DNA of 44,357 bases from Calditrichota bacterium. GTDB taxonomy: Bacteria > Calditrichota > Calditrichia > Calditrichales > J004. The position numbers were made by a program, and so were the translations under genes. The DNA is taken from the NCBI GenBank assembly GCA_003696775.1, contig RFFS01000143.1, positions 1 through 44,357 on the forward strand. Reading direction: 5' to 3'. This document shows, one piece after another, positions 1 to 8,751 of the stretch. The notes under the pieces are model-generated. The model was given only the letters and a program-made list of their open reading frames with translations, was not told the DNA's origin and ran no database searches. Numbering within the stretch: the stretch's first letter is position 1; every line of letters begins with the position of its first letter.

Positions 1-2883
1 ACCACGGAAAGTTTTGGCGCCGCGCCGGGCGATATCGAATACACTTTTGTTTCCGGAGATGATAAAATTCCCGATTTGCATATCGGTCGCATTCCGGCGC
101 ATTCCGCCCAGGACCTGGAAAATTATATCAATAAAGTGGCTTATTTTCAAAATGACAATAGTACGGGAGAATGGCATAACCGGGCTTTGTTTATCAGTGG
201 TAACGATGAATCGGATAAAGAGTTTATTACCCATCAACCGGTGTTCCGAACCCAAAGCCGACGTATTATCAATTTGAAAATGCCGCCCAATGTATTTGAA
301 AGACGCTTAAACGTGGCCAAAAATGATACCATCTCCGGTTTTGATCCGCAGCTTGGGAGCCGTCAGGAATTGGTGGATTATTTTGATGACGGCCTGACGT
401 TTGTCAATTTTTTCGGACATGGCGGCGGAGCCATCTGGGCGGATAAAAACATTCTGGATCTTGCCGGGGTGGATAATCTGAATAACGAAGGAAAATATCC
501 GTTTATCGCCAGCATGACCTGCTTTACCGGCGCGTTTGAAAATCCCAATAAAGAAGGTTTGGCCGAACGTCTGATTTTTGCAGAGAATAAAGGCGCCATA
601 GCGGTATTGGCCAGCGCCAGTGTGGGTTGGAAATATAATGACTTTGCCGTTAAATGGGCTCTGCACGACTATTTGTGGCAGGATAATACCACCTTTGGAC
701 AGGCGGTCGATATGATGAAAATCGACTATTGGATCAATAATGTCTATTATACGGAAAGCGGTTATACCAGCACCCCGTCGCATGGTCAGTTACGCGCTTC
801 CATGATTCATCAATACAATTTACTGGGCGATCCGACGCTCTCTATTAAAAAAGCCGATCAAACCTTAACCATAAACCCCTCTGATGAAACACCCGAAGCC
901 GGGCAAACCATCAATATGACCGTCAGTGCACCGTTCAGCAGCGCCGTGGGTCGCATGGAAGTGCATGACTATAACAATTTCATCCTTGATGAACAAACGT
1001 TGATTCTGGAAGATGGAAAAGCAACGGCAAGCTATACTATTCCCGCGACATACAGCCGTAAACAACTTGTCTTTAAGTTTTACGCAAACAGCGGCACTCA
1101 GGAAGCCGCCGGCGCATGGGTGGTCAAAGTCGGTGAACCGGTTCTAAAAAGCATTACGCCCCAGCCTTTTCAGCCGAAATTGAGGGAAGGTATTCAGTTT
1201 ACGGTAAAAATTAAACCGGTTGCCCCAATTGATTACATGGCGTTGCGTAATTTCAGGGATTATAATTCCAGCGGAAACTACGGGGTGACGGTTCTTATGG
1301 AAGCGGAGTCTGACTCCGTGTGGAAAAGCAGCAGCGACCATCCTGGGTTTAATTCTGCCGGTTTAAAATATTTTGAATTGTTCATTCGTGATGTGGATGG
1401 GAATGTTACCCGCTATGATCTTCAGGAAATCAATGTGGTGGATAACCGACCCGATTTGGTATTGGATGGCAGCAGCATAACCCTTGGCGGTGATGATCGT
1501 TTGGAACTGCAATTTGATGTCACCAATGATTCACGGCAGAGTGTGAGCGGTGTTCTCATAAAGGCGTTTGATGAATTGGGTATGCAGACCGCCACGCCTT
1601 TTTATTCCGAAATACATAACTTTCAGGCCGGGGAAGTCAGGCATGTCAAAGCAGACCTCAGCGGTACCCTTTTTCAAAACCAGCAAAAAGTGCGTGTGGT
1701 GGTGGATGCCGATTACAGCATTGAAGAGCGTAATGAATACAACAATATTGTTGAAAAAACATTGCAAACCAACAACGTATGGATCGATTTCAGAAAAGGC
1801 ACATCAAGCGACGGAGTAAACAATGACACACTGGCAGTTTATGACGGTTGGGGTGTTTATGTGGCGCCCAATGCCCTCAGCGCATCATCGGTGTTGTCTA
1901 TCGAACGGGAACCGATTACCCGATACATCGAAGCGAATGACCAAAAAGACCTGAAATATGTGCATACGGGGGTCTCGGGTGATTCATCGTTTTTTAATAT
2001 TCGTGTTAAAAATTCAGTGGCTGTTTTGCAACAACCCCTTTTGTTGCTGACGGAATTTCATGCCTCACTGTACAGTACTTCCGAATTAAGTGCAATATCA
2101 TTTTTCAGATTCAATAGTGATCTCGGTTTGTGGGTACGGGTGCCTTCCACGATGAAGGGTGACCGCCTGATTGCCTCGATAACGGAATCGGGCCGCTATG
2201 GCGTTTTCAGTTTTAAGGATGATAAAGCGCCTCAAATCGAAGTAACCGCTAACGGCAGACCGCTCAGGAACAAGATGCTGGTACGCGCCCGGCCGGCCCT
2301 GGCCTTTTTGTTACAGGATGAAAACGGCATCGATCTGACGGGAAGTTTAAAGATAAAACTGGACGGTCGTGAACTGGATGAAAATGATATTGTCCTGCCG
2401 GATTCCATCGAAAGCGCCAATAGCATCGCCTTATTGTTGGCGCCGGAATTTGAACGGGGCGACCATTCGCTGGAAGCTGAAATCGCCGATATCAACGGAA
2501 ATGTGCAAACGGTGGAGCGCACCTTCAGCGTCTCAGCGTCCAATGATCTCATTGTACATGGTAATTATCCCAATCCGTTTGCGGAAAGCACGATTATTTC
2601 CTTTACCAATAACTTTACCGGGCCCTTAAATAAACTGTCCGTTAGTATTTATACCGTTTCCGGACAGCTTATCCGCTCCAAATTGTTACCCGCGCCGGAA
2701 AATATCACGGATAATTTACTGGATGTGGGATACCATGAGATGGAATGGGATGGTAGCGATGATGACGGGAACGATGTGGCCAACGGCGTGTATTTTGCAC
2801 TGGTTAAGGCTGAATTTAAAGATCAGTTTACCGGTAAAAAATTTAATGTCACCAAAAAACTCAAAATAGCGCGTCTCAAATGA
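1..2883 (+). CDS. porU: PorU-like type IX secretion sortase, C25 peptidase (5' partial)
   Basis: The frame is open from base 1, so the true start lies upstream; 960 residues are visible. The first ~260 form a C25 (gingipain-type) peptidase domain with the expected catalytic dyad: His140 in a GHGG motif and Cys174 in an M-T-C-F-T-G motif. A CARDB-like Ig domain follows at about 481-585. The C-terminus (about 848-958) is a FlgD-like/T9SS CTD module opening with NYPNPF and containing a WDG-x-DD-x-G-x3-A-x-G-x-Y pattern. This order matches PorU, the surface sortase that removes C-terminal signals from T9SS cargo and attaches the cargo to the cell surface. Its stop overlaps the ATG of a PorV-family gene (ATGA), the classic PorU/PorV pairing. 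It could instead be another C25 protease with a sorting domain, but context favours PorU. Confidence 0.85.
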   Translation, partial: TTESFGAAPGDIEYTFVSGDDKIPDLHIGRIPAHSAQDLENYINKVAYFQNDNSTGEWHNRALFISGNDESDKEFITHQPVFRTQSRRIINLKMPPNVFERRLNVAKNDTISGFDPQLGSRQELVDYFDDGLTFVNFFGHGGGAIWADKNILDLAGVDNLNNEGKYPFIASMTCFTGAFENPNKEGLAERLIFAENKGAIAVLASASVGWKYNDFAVKWALHDYLWQDNTTFGQAVDMMKIDYWINNVYYTESGYTSTPSHGQLRASMIHQYNLLGDPTLSIKKADQTLTINPSDETPEAGQTINMTVSAPFSSAVGRMEVHDYNNFILDEQTLILEDGKATASYTIPATYSRKQLVFKFYANSGTQEAAGAWVVKVGEPVLKSITPQPFQPKLREGIQFTVKIKPVAPIDYMALRNFRDYNSSGNYGVTVLMEAESDSVWKSSSDHPGFNSAGLKYFELFIRDVDGNVTRYDLQEINVVDNRPDLVLDGSSITLGGDDRLELQFDVTNDSRQSVSGVLIKAFDELGMQTATPFYSEIHNFQAGEVRHVKADLSGTLFQNQQKVRVVVDADYSIEERNEYNNIVEKTLQTNNVWIDFRKGTSSDGVNNDTLAVYDGWGVYVAPNALSASSVLSIEREPITRYIEANDQKDLKYVHTGVSGDSSFFNIRVKNSVAVLQQPLLLLTEFHASLYSTSELSAISFFRFNSDLGLWVRVPSTMKGDRLIASITESGRYGVFSFKDDKAPQIEVTANGRPLRNKMLVRARPALAFLLQDENGIDLTGSLKIKLDGRELDENDIVLPDSIESANSIALLLAPEFERGDHSLEAEIADINGNVQTVERTFSVSASNDLIVHGNYPNPFAESTIISFTNNFTGPLNKLSVSIYTVSGQLIRSKLLPAPENITDNLLDVGYHEMEWDGSDDDGNDVANGVYFALVKAEFKDQFTGKKFNVTKKLKIARLK

Positions 2884-3872
2884 AGAAATTTTATCTCTTA
2901 TTTTTGCTGTTCGCAAATATATCGTTTGCGGGAAAATATGCCGGCTCCTTTCTGGAATTAGGGGTGGGCGCCAAAGCCCTGGGCATGGGCAGCGCCTTTG
3001 TGGCCGTGAGCGATGACGCCTACGGCTGGTACTGGAACCCGAGCGGTCTGGCCTTCATGGAAAATTTTCAGGCGGCCACCATGTATGCCAGCTTATTCGA
3101 TCAACTGGAAAGCCAGAATTTTGTCAGCGCCGCCATGCCCATTTTCGGCGGGGTGACCATATCCGCTTCCTGGATGCGCTTGAGTGTGGATAATATCCCG
3201 CGCTATCCCGGGTTCAATCCGGATGAAGACAGGGTAAACGGGGACAAATACGACCAGTTGATCGGTGAGCCGACGGGGTATTTTTCCGCCGCCAGTGACG
3301 CCTTTGTGTTCAGTTTTGCCAAGTATAAACGGATTTTGTTTGATTTGGGCTGGCAATATTTTGAACTGCCGGTGGATTTTGGCTTTGGCGGTAACATCAA
3401 AGTCCTGCGGGAAAGCATTGATGATAAAAACGGTGATGGCGTGGGACTGGATTTGGGTATGATGATTCGACTCGGCCTGAATGATGTGTTCAATGATGAA
3501 AAATATGGTAAATTGGTGGTAGGTGTTAACGCGCAGGACCTTTTGGAGACAAAAGTAACCTGGAATACCAATTCCAAACGAACGGATGTGATCAGCCGCA
3601 ACATAAAATACGGTTTTGCCATCATTCAGCCTTTGGATTTTATCGATTCCCAATTTACCTTTGCCTTTGATCTGGATACGCGTTACAATGGGGCCAGTCA
3701 TTTTGGCGGGGAATTTTTATATGATTCCATGATTGCTCTCAGGGCCGGTCTCAATCAGCAGAACTTCACCACGGGCCTCGGCCTCTATTTATGGAAATTA
3801 CGGCTCGATCTGGCCTATCAAAGCCATGATTTGGGCAATACATACAGAGTTTCGTTACTGTTTCATTTATGA
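2880..3872 (+). CDS. PorV/PorQ-family (UPF0164) outer-membrane protein
   Basis: The protein has 330 residues. A cleavable signal peptide of about 17 residues ends in F-A-G. The mature N-terminus carries the family signature: G-A-K-A-L-G-M-G-S-A-F-V-A, then a D-D-A-Y-G-W-Y-W-N-P-S-G block. The remainder alternates amphipathic strands like a beta-barrel and ends in an aromatic-rich strand. In T9SS, PorV is the shuttle that takes cargo from the translocon to the PorU sortase. The ATG overlaps the porU stop by 4 bases (ATGA), indicating translational coupling. A second, more canonical PorV-like gene lies at 23472, so this copy may be a dedicated PorU partner or a PorQ-like paralogue. Confidence 0.8.
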   Translation: MKKFYLLFLLFANISFAGKYAGSFLELGVGAKALGMGSAFVAVSDDAYGWYWNPSGLAFMENFQAATMYASLFDQLESQNFVSAAMPIFGGVTISASWMRLSVDNIPRYPGFNPDEDRVNGDKYDQLIGEPTGYFSAASDAFVFSFAKYKRILFDLGWQYFELPVDFGFGGNIKVLRESIDDKNGDGVGLDLGMMIRLGLNDVFNDEKYGKLVVGVNAQDLLETKVTWNTNSKRTDVISRNIKYGFAIIQPLDFIDSQFTFAFDLDTRYNGASHFGGEFLYDSMIALRAGLNQQNFTTGLGLYLWKLRLDLAYQSHDLGNTYRVSLLFHL

Positions 3873-4630
3873 AAAAATTACTATTATTCATAGCGCTTTT
3901 GGCCTGGCAATGCAATCCCGTCAGTAATGATAACGGGAAGCCGCCGGAACCACCACGCATGGTGCAAAAAACAGCAGCGGCCGATACAACGCTGGAAGAG
4001 CCGGGAACGGATGCCGTGGCCCGTGCCGAAAACGCCATTCAGATTATGTGGTACCGGGAACCGGCTTCCGCTGGCATTACACGTTACAAAATATACCGTT
4101 CCGATGAACCGGACGGAAAGGCTAACTATCGCTTTATCGGTCAGCAGGAAGTGAATAACCGGGAAGACACGGTTTTTGTGGATTTGGATGGCCTGACTGA
4201 ATTTACCCCTTATTATTATTTCATAACGGCCGTGAATGAAAATAACCAGGAAAGCCTGCCCTCGGACACGGTGTGGTACAGTTTGTTACCCAAGGCCAAT
4301 CCGACCTATCCCAAGGGTCTCGTTACAGTTCCGGACAGCCTGGGATTTACATTTAACATCCCGGCCAACGCCCTGCCCAACGGTTATATCTTTCGTGTGG
4401 AGCGGCTAATCGGCGCCAATTTTAAGGAATTGGTTTACCTGTATGTGGAAAATCCGCTAAAAGGCAATTTTGGGGAAACCCAATTCACCTATGTGATGAA
4501 TAAGCAGGAGTTGCTTGTGTTTCAGGATGATGTGGAATACCGATGGCGAATAGATTTACTGGCCGGCGATCAGCTTCATAACGGTTCCGAATCCGATTGG
4601 GCCACATTTTCGATTGATTGGGGAAATTAA
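3869..4630 (+). CDS. Putative lipoprotein with fibronectin type III domain
   Basis: The protein has 253 residues. A short hydrophobic leader ends in L-A-W-Q-C, so Cys15 is a candidate lipidation site, although Trp-Gln before Cys is not a textbook lipobox. Residues about 50-135 form a fibronectin type III-like domain (R-Y-K-I-Y-R-S near the middle, then F-T-P-Y-Y-Y-F-I-T-A-V-N-E). The rest has a second, divergent beta-rich domain. The start overlaps the preceding stop (ATGA), so it appears translationally coupled to the PorV-family gene. A structural or accessory role at the outer membrane with the PorU/PorV pair is an inference; I recognise no specific family. Confidence 0.7.
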   Translation: MKKLLLFIALLAWQCNPVSNDNGKPPEPPRMVQKTAAADTTLEEPGTDAVARAENAIQIMWYREPASAGITRYKIYRSDEPDGKANYRFIGQQEVNNREDTVFVDLDGLTEFTPYYYFITAVNENNQESLPSDTVWYSLLPKANPTYPKGLVTVPDSLGFTFNIPANALPNGYIFRVERLIGANFKELVYLYVENPLKGNFGETQFTYVMNKQELLVFQDDVEYRWRIDLLAGDQLHNGSESDWATFSIDWGN

Positions 4631-4631
4631 A

Positions 4632-5123
4632 ATGCGCACTACTCGAGTAATCTTTTTTCTTATAATAACTTTCTGGGGAGTCAGTTGGGGGCAGTCGTTT
4701 GACAATGTGCCGAAATTTAATGCGTCCGCGTCTCAATTTTCGGATAAACCGGCTCAATATATCCTCGGAAGTGGCGATATACTGTTAGTAAACGTAAATT
4801 TGTGGGGGCATGTCGGACGGCCGGGTATTTACAGTATCCCCAGTTCCTATACCCTGATCGATCTGATTTCATCCGCCGGTGGCCCGTTAAATACCGCCAG
4901 GATGAATGATATACGCATTGTGAGAAAAAACCAGGAAGTCATAAAAGTTGACATTGAACTGTTCCTGAAAACCGGGGATAATACCCTGTTGCCGCAGTTA
5001 CAACCGGGTGATACGATCATCGTTGCGGGAAGTATTCAGGATATTTTTTCAAGATTTGTGGGATTAATGCGAGATTTAGCTATTATTGCCAACGTATTTG
5101 TGCTGGCGTCACGGGTAAAATAG
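4632..5123 (+). CDS. Secreted mini SLBB-domain protein
   Basis: The protein has 163 residues from ATG 4632, which directly begins a good signal peptide ending in S-W-G-Q; a longer in-frame start at 4614 would add a polar prefix inside the previous gene. The mature part contains Y-I-L-G-S-G-D, the opening motif of polysaccharide-export (Wza-type) proteins. It passes almost at once into an SLBB ligand-binding domain (G-H-V-G-R-P-G-I-Y, then a T-L-I-D-L-I-S-S-A-G-G-P block). Full-length Wza proteins place roughly 80 residues between these motifs, so this is a shortened form. The C-terminus ends in a hydrophobic stretch. Its partner and ligand are unknown; the location suggests an envelope role with the neighbouring barrels. 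Confidence 0.75.
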   Translation: MRTTRVIFFLIITFWGVSWGQSFDNVPKFNASASQFSDKPAQYILGSGDILLVNVNLWGHVGRPGIYSIPSSYTLIDLISSAGGPLNTARMNDIRIVRKNQEVIKVDIELFLKTGDNTLLPQLQPGDTIIVAGSIQDIFSRFVGLMRDLAIIANVFVLASRVK

Positions 5124-5190
5124 TTTCCTTGGATGAAGATTTTAATTAGATTCGAATCGTAAAGCATATTTAAGGCTGTAGGAGTCTTTA

Positions 5191-6339
5191 ATGAAAAATA
5201 AGATACTTGTTATTTTCGGTTTTCTGTTTGCGGTACAAATGGGATTTGCCCAGTTACCCAATGGTGAAAAGACCTTCTTTTATACACAAACCGCCCGTAC
5301 GTATGACCCCGGAACCCTGGGGATTTATACCGACATGAGTTTTTACTCCAAAGTGGGCGATTTGATCGGTGGCACCGTAACCCCGGCGAATTTTCAGGCG
5401 GTTAATTACTGGCTGGTGGCCAGTAATGCCGTGATGACCTACGGTATCATGAACCATCTGGATGCCACGCTTGGCGTGCGTGTGTATCAGGATACCCATT
5501 ATTCCAATGAGTTTAATTTACCGGATGATATCTTTTTAACGGTACGCGCCGCCGGCTTTAAATTTGCCCGTAACCGCTTCTCACAGGGATTTCTGGCCAG
5601 CTTCCGGTTCCCGACAGGGGAAGTACATAACTATCCGTTTACCGAATTTGCTCCCAATTCCTTTCAATACGCCTTAATGTACGCGGTGTCCTTTTTTACC
5701 GATCCCTATCTGCCTGACCGCGGTTTCAGTGCGCATTTTAACATGGGTTGGTGGAATTATAATGAACTGGGTTCCGTCCTTTATACTTATGCCAACGGAA
5801 ATGAATTAAAAGCCACCGTTAATTCCAGTGATTTCAGAATGGCATTGGCGTTCAGTTATCCTACCGCGTTATTCGATTTTCGTATGGAGTTGACGGGTAT
5901 TTTATTCCTGCAGCAACCCGACCCGTATGTATATAGCGCCGAAGAATGGGCTTTTATCTCCCCGAGCATCCGCTATAAACCGTTTAAATGGGTGGGCGTT
6001 GATCTCGGCATGGATTTTCGTGTTTCACCGGCGGATCGAAACAATACCAGTGGCATCCCTGACATCAGCGCAAGGGTGGACCTGCCGCCGAACTTCCCGA
6101 CCTGGCGTGTGCACATGGGCATTAATCTGAATTTGAATGTCTTGTCCTCCTCCAAAACCGAAGTGGTTAACTACAGGCAGGCCAAGGCCCAAAAGCAGGT
6201 TGAATTGTTTGAAACCGTGATAGAAGAAAAACAAAAAGCCGAAGCGGTTCAAAATGAAATAGAAAACCTGCGTTCCATTCGCAAGGATGCCGAGAAAGAA
6301 ATTGAAGAACTGAAGAAAATGTTGGATGATGATCAATAA
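5191..6339 (+). CDS. Outer-membrane beta-barrel protein with C-terminal coiled coil, copy 1
   Basis: The protein has 382 residues. A signal peptide (about 1-20, ending G-F-A-Q) is followed by about 300 residues of alternating aromatic beta strands typical of an outer-membrane barrel. The last ~55 residues are charged heptad-like coiled coil (repeated E-x-I-E-x-L-K patterns). TAGGAGT lies 8 bases before the ATG. It is a clear paralogue of the next gene; shared blocks include N-G-x-K-x-x-x-x-T-Q-T-A-R-T, A-V-N-Y-W-L-V, Y-Q-D-T-H, D-P-Y-L-P-D-R and S-I-R-Y-K-P-F. I do not recognise a named family. The coiled-coil tail is likely periplasmic, perhaps contacting peptidoglycan or a partner (inference). 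Confidence 0.8.
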   Translation: MKNKILVIFGFLFAVQMGFAQLPNGEKTFFYTQTARTYDPGTLGIYTDMSFYSKVGDLIGGTVTPANFQAVNYWLVASNAVMTYGIMNHLDATLGVRVYQDTHYSNEFNLPDDIFLTVRAAGFKFARNRFSQGFLASFRFPTGEVHNYPFTEFAPNSFQYALMYAVSFFTDPYLPDRGFSAHFNMGWWNYNELGSVLYTYANGNELKATVNSSDFRMALAFSYPTALFDFRMELTGILFLQQPDPYVYSAEEWAFISPSIRYKPFKWVGVDLGMDFRVSPADRNNTSGIPDISARVDLPPNFPTWRVHMGINLNLNVLSSSKTEVVNYRQAKAQKQVELFETVIEEKQKAEAVQNEIENLRSIRKDAEKEIEELKKMLDDDQ

Positions 6340-6372
6340 TAAAAACGTCTCTATTATGCTTAGGAGGTCGCA

Positions 6373-7509
6373 ATGAAAAAAATCAGCTACTATCTGCTGA
6401 TGAGCGCGCTATGTATGCAATTGTTCGCCCAGGCGCCCAATGGGAGTAAAAGCCTGTTAAACACTCAAACGGCACGCACCCTGGATGCCGGCCGTTTTGA
6501 AGTGCGTACGGATATGAACTTTTTTACCAAACTGGCGGATTTTGTCGGCAACCAAACGTTGAAACCGGCTGATTTTAAAGCGGTAAACTATTGGCTGGTC
6601 AATAGCAGCGCGGTGTTGACTTTTGGTGTCGTGGATCATTTTGACATCACTGTCATCCCAGGTTTATATCAGGATACACATACACCGAATGAATATAATT
6701 TGCCGGATGATATCCGTGTATTCCTGAAAGCGGGTTCCTTTGATTTTGCCAACCGCAGCATGTATGCCGGTTTTTCCATTGGCACGCGTTTCCCGTTGGG
6801 GGAAGACCATAACTACCCGTTTACCTATTATGCCAGCGGCGCCGTGGAATACGGCATTAACGGTATGTTGTCCTATTATCTGGACCCGTATTTGCCGGAT
6901 CGTAGTTTTAACGCCCATTTAACACTGGGTTGGTGGAATTATAACGAGGCCGGTACCGAAGTCTATAAAGATAAATTCGCCACGGTCAATTCCAACGCGC
7001 TGAACTATGCGCTTGGCTTTCAATACCCGACCGACCTGTTTGATTTTCAGTTGGAAGTCTTTGGCCTGGCCTATCTGACTCAACCGGATGAATTTGTCTA
7101 TGCCCGTGAAAACTGGACCTATGTCACTCCGAGTATCCGTTATAAACCTTTTAGCTGGTTCGGTTTTAACCTTGGTGTCGATATTCGTGTGAGCCCCGAT
7201 GAGGATACCAGTAACGGCATCAATAAATTTGAGAACGTTGGTCTGCCCAACTATACCGCCTGGAAAGCCCATCTTGGTTTTGAAATCACTCTGCTGCCTC
7301 TGACCGACGCGGTGGGTAACACGCCGGCTGCCGTACAACAAAAACAGTTCAATAAACGGGTGGAATTCTTCCAGGAAATTATCGAGGAACGTGAGAAATC
7401 CGAAAATATCAAGGAAGAACTCGATAAACTGCAGGATGAGCGTGAAGCCGCCGAGCAGGAACTGGAAGAATTGAAACAAATCCTTGAAGATGAAGGCGGT
7501 GACTTGTAA
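6373..7509 (+). CDS. Outer-membrane beta-barrel protein with C-terminal coiled coil, copy 2
   Basis: The protein has 378 residues and is a tandem paralogue of the gene at 5191, with the same signal peptide / barrel / coiled-coil layout. The coiled coil occupies about 325-375 and is dominated by E-x-x-x-E-L-x-x-L repeats. The ribosome binding site is strong (AGGAGGT, 6 bases before the ATG). Only 33 bases separate it from copy 1, and a terminator follows, so the two form the end of the surface transcription unit. Duplication with divergence is seen directly; pairing as hetero-oligomers is an inference. Function unknown. Confidence 0.8.
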   Translation: MKKISYYLLMSALCMQLFAQAPNGSKSLLNTQTARTLDAGRFEVRTDMNFFTKLADFVGNQTLKPADFKAVNYWLVNSSAVLTFGVVDHFDITVIPGLYQDTHTPNEYNLPDDIRVFLKAGSFDFANRSMYAGFSIGTRFPLGEDHNYPFTYYASGAVEYGINGMLSYYLDPYLPDRSFNAHLTLGWWNYNEAGTEVYKDKFATVNSNALNYALGFQYPTDLFDFQLEVFGLAYLTQPDEFVYARENWTYVTPSIRYKPFSWFGFNLGVDIRVSPDEDTSNGINKFENVGLPNYTAWKAHLGFEITLLPLTDAVGNTPAAVQQKQFNKRVEFFQEIIEEREKSENIKEELDKLQDEREAAEQELEELKQILEDEGGDL

Positions 7510-7530
7510 TCACCCCATAATTTTAAAGAA

Positions 7531-7559
7531 AAGCTGTCCGCTCGCGGGCAGCTTTTTTT
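7531..7559 (+). terminator. Intrinsic terminator closing the surface cluster
   Basis: A 10-bp stem (AAGCTGTCCG at 7531-7540 with CGGGCAGCTT at 7545-7554, one G-U pair) has a 4-base loop and runs into a T tract ending at 7559. It sits 21 bases after the stop of the second barrel gene. Confidence 0.9.
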
Positions 7560-7577
7560 ATTTTAAGACTGCTTTTC

Positions 7578-7606
7578 TTGCCTGCCTCTTTTATATCCTC
7601 TAAATT
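7578..7606 (+). promoter_or_regulatory. Predicted promoter for prfB-lysS run
   Basis: TTGCCT (7578-7583), a 17-base spacer, then TAAATT (7601-7606). It lies between the upstream terminator and the prfB start codon, about 30 bases before the ATG. Confidence 0.6.
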
Positions 7607-7636
7607 ACCGCTCTTTTACCAACCAAAACGGAAAAC

Positions 7637-8738
7637 ATGAATAACGAACTGACTCAAAAACTGAATGATGCCTGTGGCAAACTGGATGAACTGCGGAGGC
7701 ATCTTTGACCTGGATCAAAAAGAAAAAGAACTCGCTGAATTAGAACAACAGACTACCGCGGACGGCTTTTGGGATGATAAAAAGGCGGTGAAAGCCATTT
7801 ACGCGGAAATAAACAAACGCAAGGATTGGGTGGAAGCCTGGAATGATGCCAGGGCCCTGGCCGTCGACGCTGATGTGCTGCTTGAACTGGATGCCGAAGG
7901 AGCGGACCCAGAAATAGAACAGGATTTCCGTCAAACGGTGGAAGCGCTGGAAAAGGCCGTGGCCGATCTGGAGTTTAAACGCATGCTGGGCGGCGAGCAC
8001 GATAAAAATAACGCCATCCTGACCATCCATCCCGGCGCGGGCGGCACCGAAAGTCAGGACTGGGCCGAAATGCTGATGCGTATGTATCTGCGCTATGCGG
8101 AACGCAAGGGATTTAAAACAACCATTATGGATTACCAGTCCGGCGACGAAGCCGGCATTAAAAGCGTCACCATCGAAGTGCAGGGGTCTTACGCATACGG
8201 CTACCTGCGCGCTGAAGCAGGCGTGCATCGTCTGGTGCGTATTTCACCGTTTGATTCGAACAAAAGACGCCATACATCGTTTGCATCGGTATTTGTTTTG
8301 CCTGAAATCGATGAAAACGTGGATGTGGAAATCAATCCGGCGGATTTGAGAATTGATACCTACCGGGCCAGCGGCGCGGGCGGGCAGCATGTAAATAAAA
8401 CCGACTCGGCCATTCGCATCACCCATATTCCCACCGGTATTGTTGTGCAATGTCAGAATGAACGTTCGCAGCATCAGAATAAGGCCAACGCCATGAAAAT
8501 TCTGGCAGCTAAACTATATCAAAAAGAGTTGGAAGAAAAACGGGCCAAATTGAAGGAGATGGAGAACACAAAAAAAGAGATTGCCTGGGGCAGTCAGATT
8601 CGAAGTTATGTTTTTCATCCCTATAACATGGTGAAAGATCACCGTACCAATGAAGAAACAAGTAACACCCAGGCCGTGATGGATGGCGATATCGACGCCT
8701 TCATTAAATCTTACCTGGTGAATTTTGGAAACAGCTAA
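7637..8738 (+). CDS. prfB: Peptide chain release factor 2, with programmed +1 frameshift
   Basis: RF2 recognises UGA/UAA stop codons and triggers peptide release. The ATG at 7637 opens a 23-codon frame ending CTT-TGA (TGA at 7706-7708). Shifting +1 after CTT continues at GAC 7707 into the long frame ending at 8738, giving 366 residues, close to the usual 365. An SD-like GGAGG at 7695-7699 sits 3 bases before CTT, matching the classic autoregulatory frameshift site. Key motifs are present at normal positions: the S-P-F codon-recognition tripeptide at 203-205 and the catalytic GGQ at 248-250. The first internal in-frame ATG at 7665 is in the shifted frame and is not the real start. Confidence 0.97.
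7695..7709 (+). promoter_or_regulatory. prfB: prfB programmed +1 frameshift site
   Basis: GGAGG (7695-7699), a 3-base spacer, then CTT TGA C (7703-7709). The spacing and slippery sequence match the well-known RF2 autoregulation signal. Low RF2 leaves the ribosome paused at UGA, and the SD-like pairing pushes it +1. Confidence 0.95.
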
Positions 8739-8751
8739 TGCGGAGTGAAAT

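Noticed and set aside
5149-5158. Palindrome GATTCGAATC between the SLBB and first barrel genes
   Set aside because: It is isolated, not placed on a convincing promoter, and has no second copy nearby; a 10-base palindrome can arise by chance.
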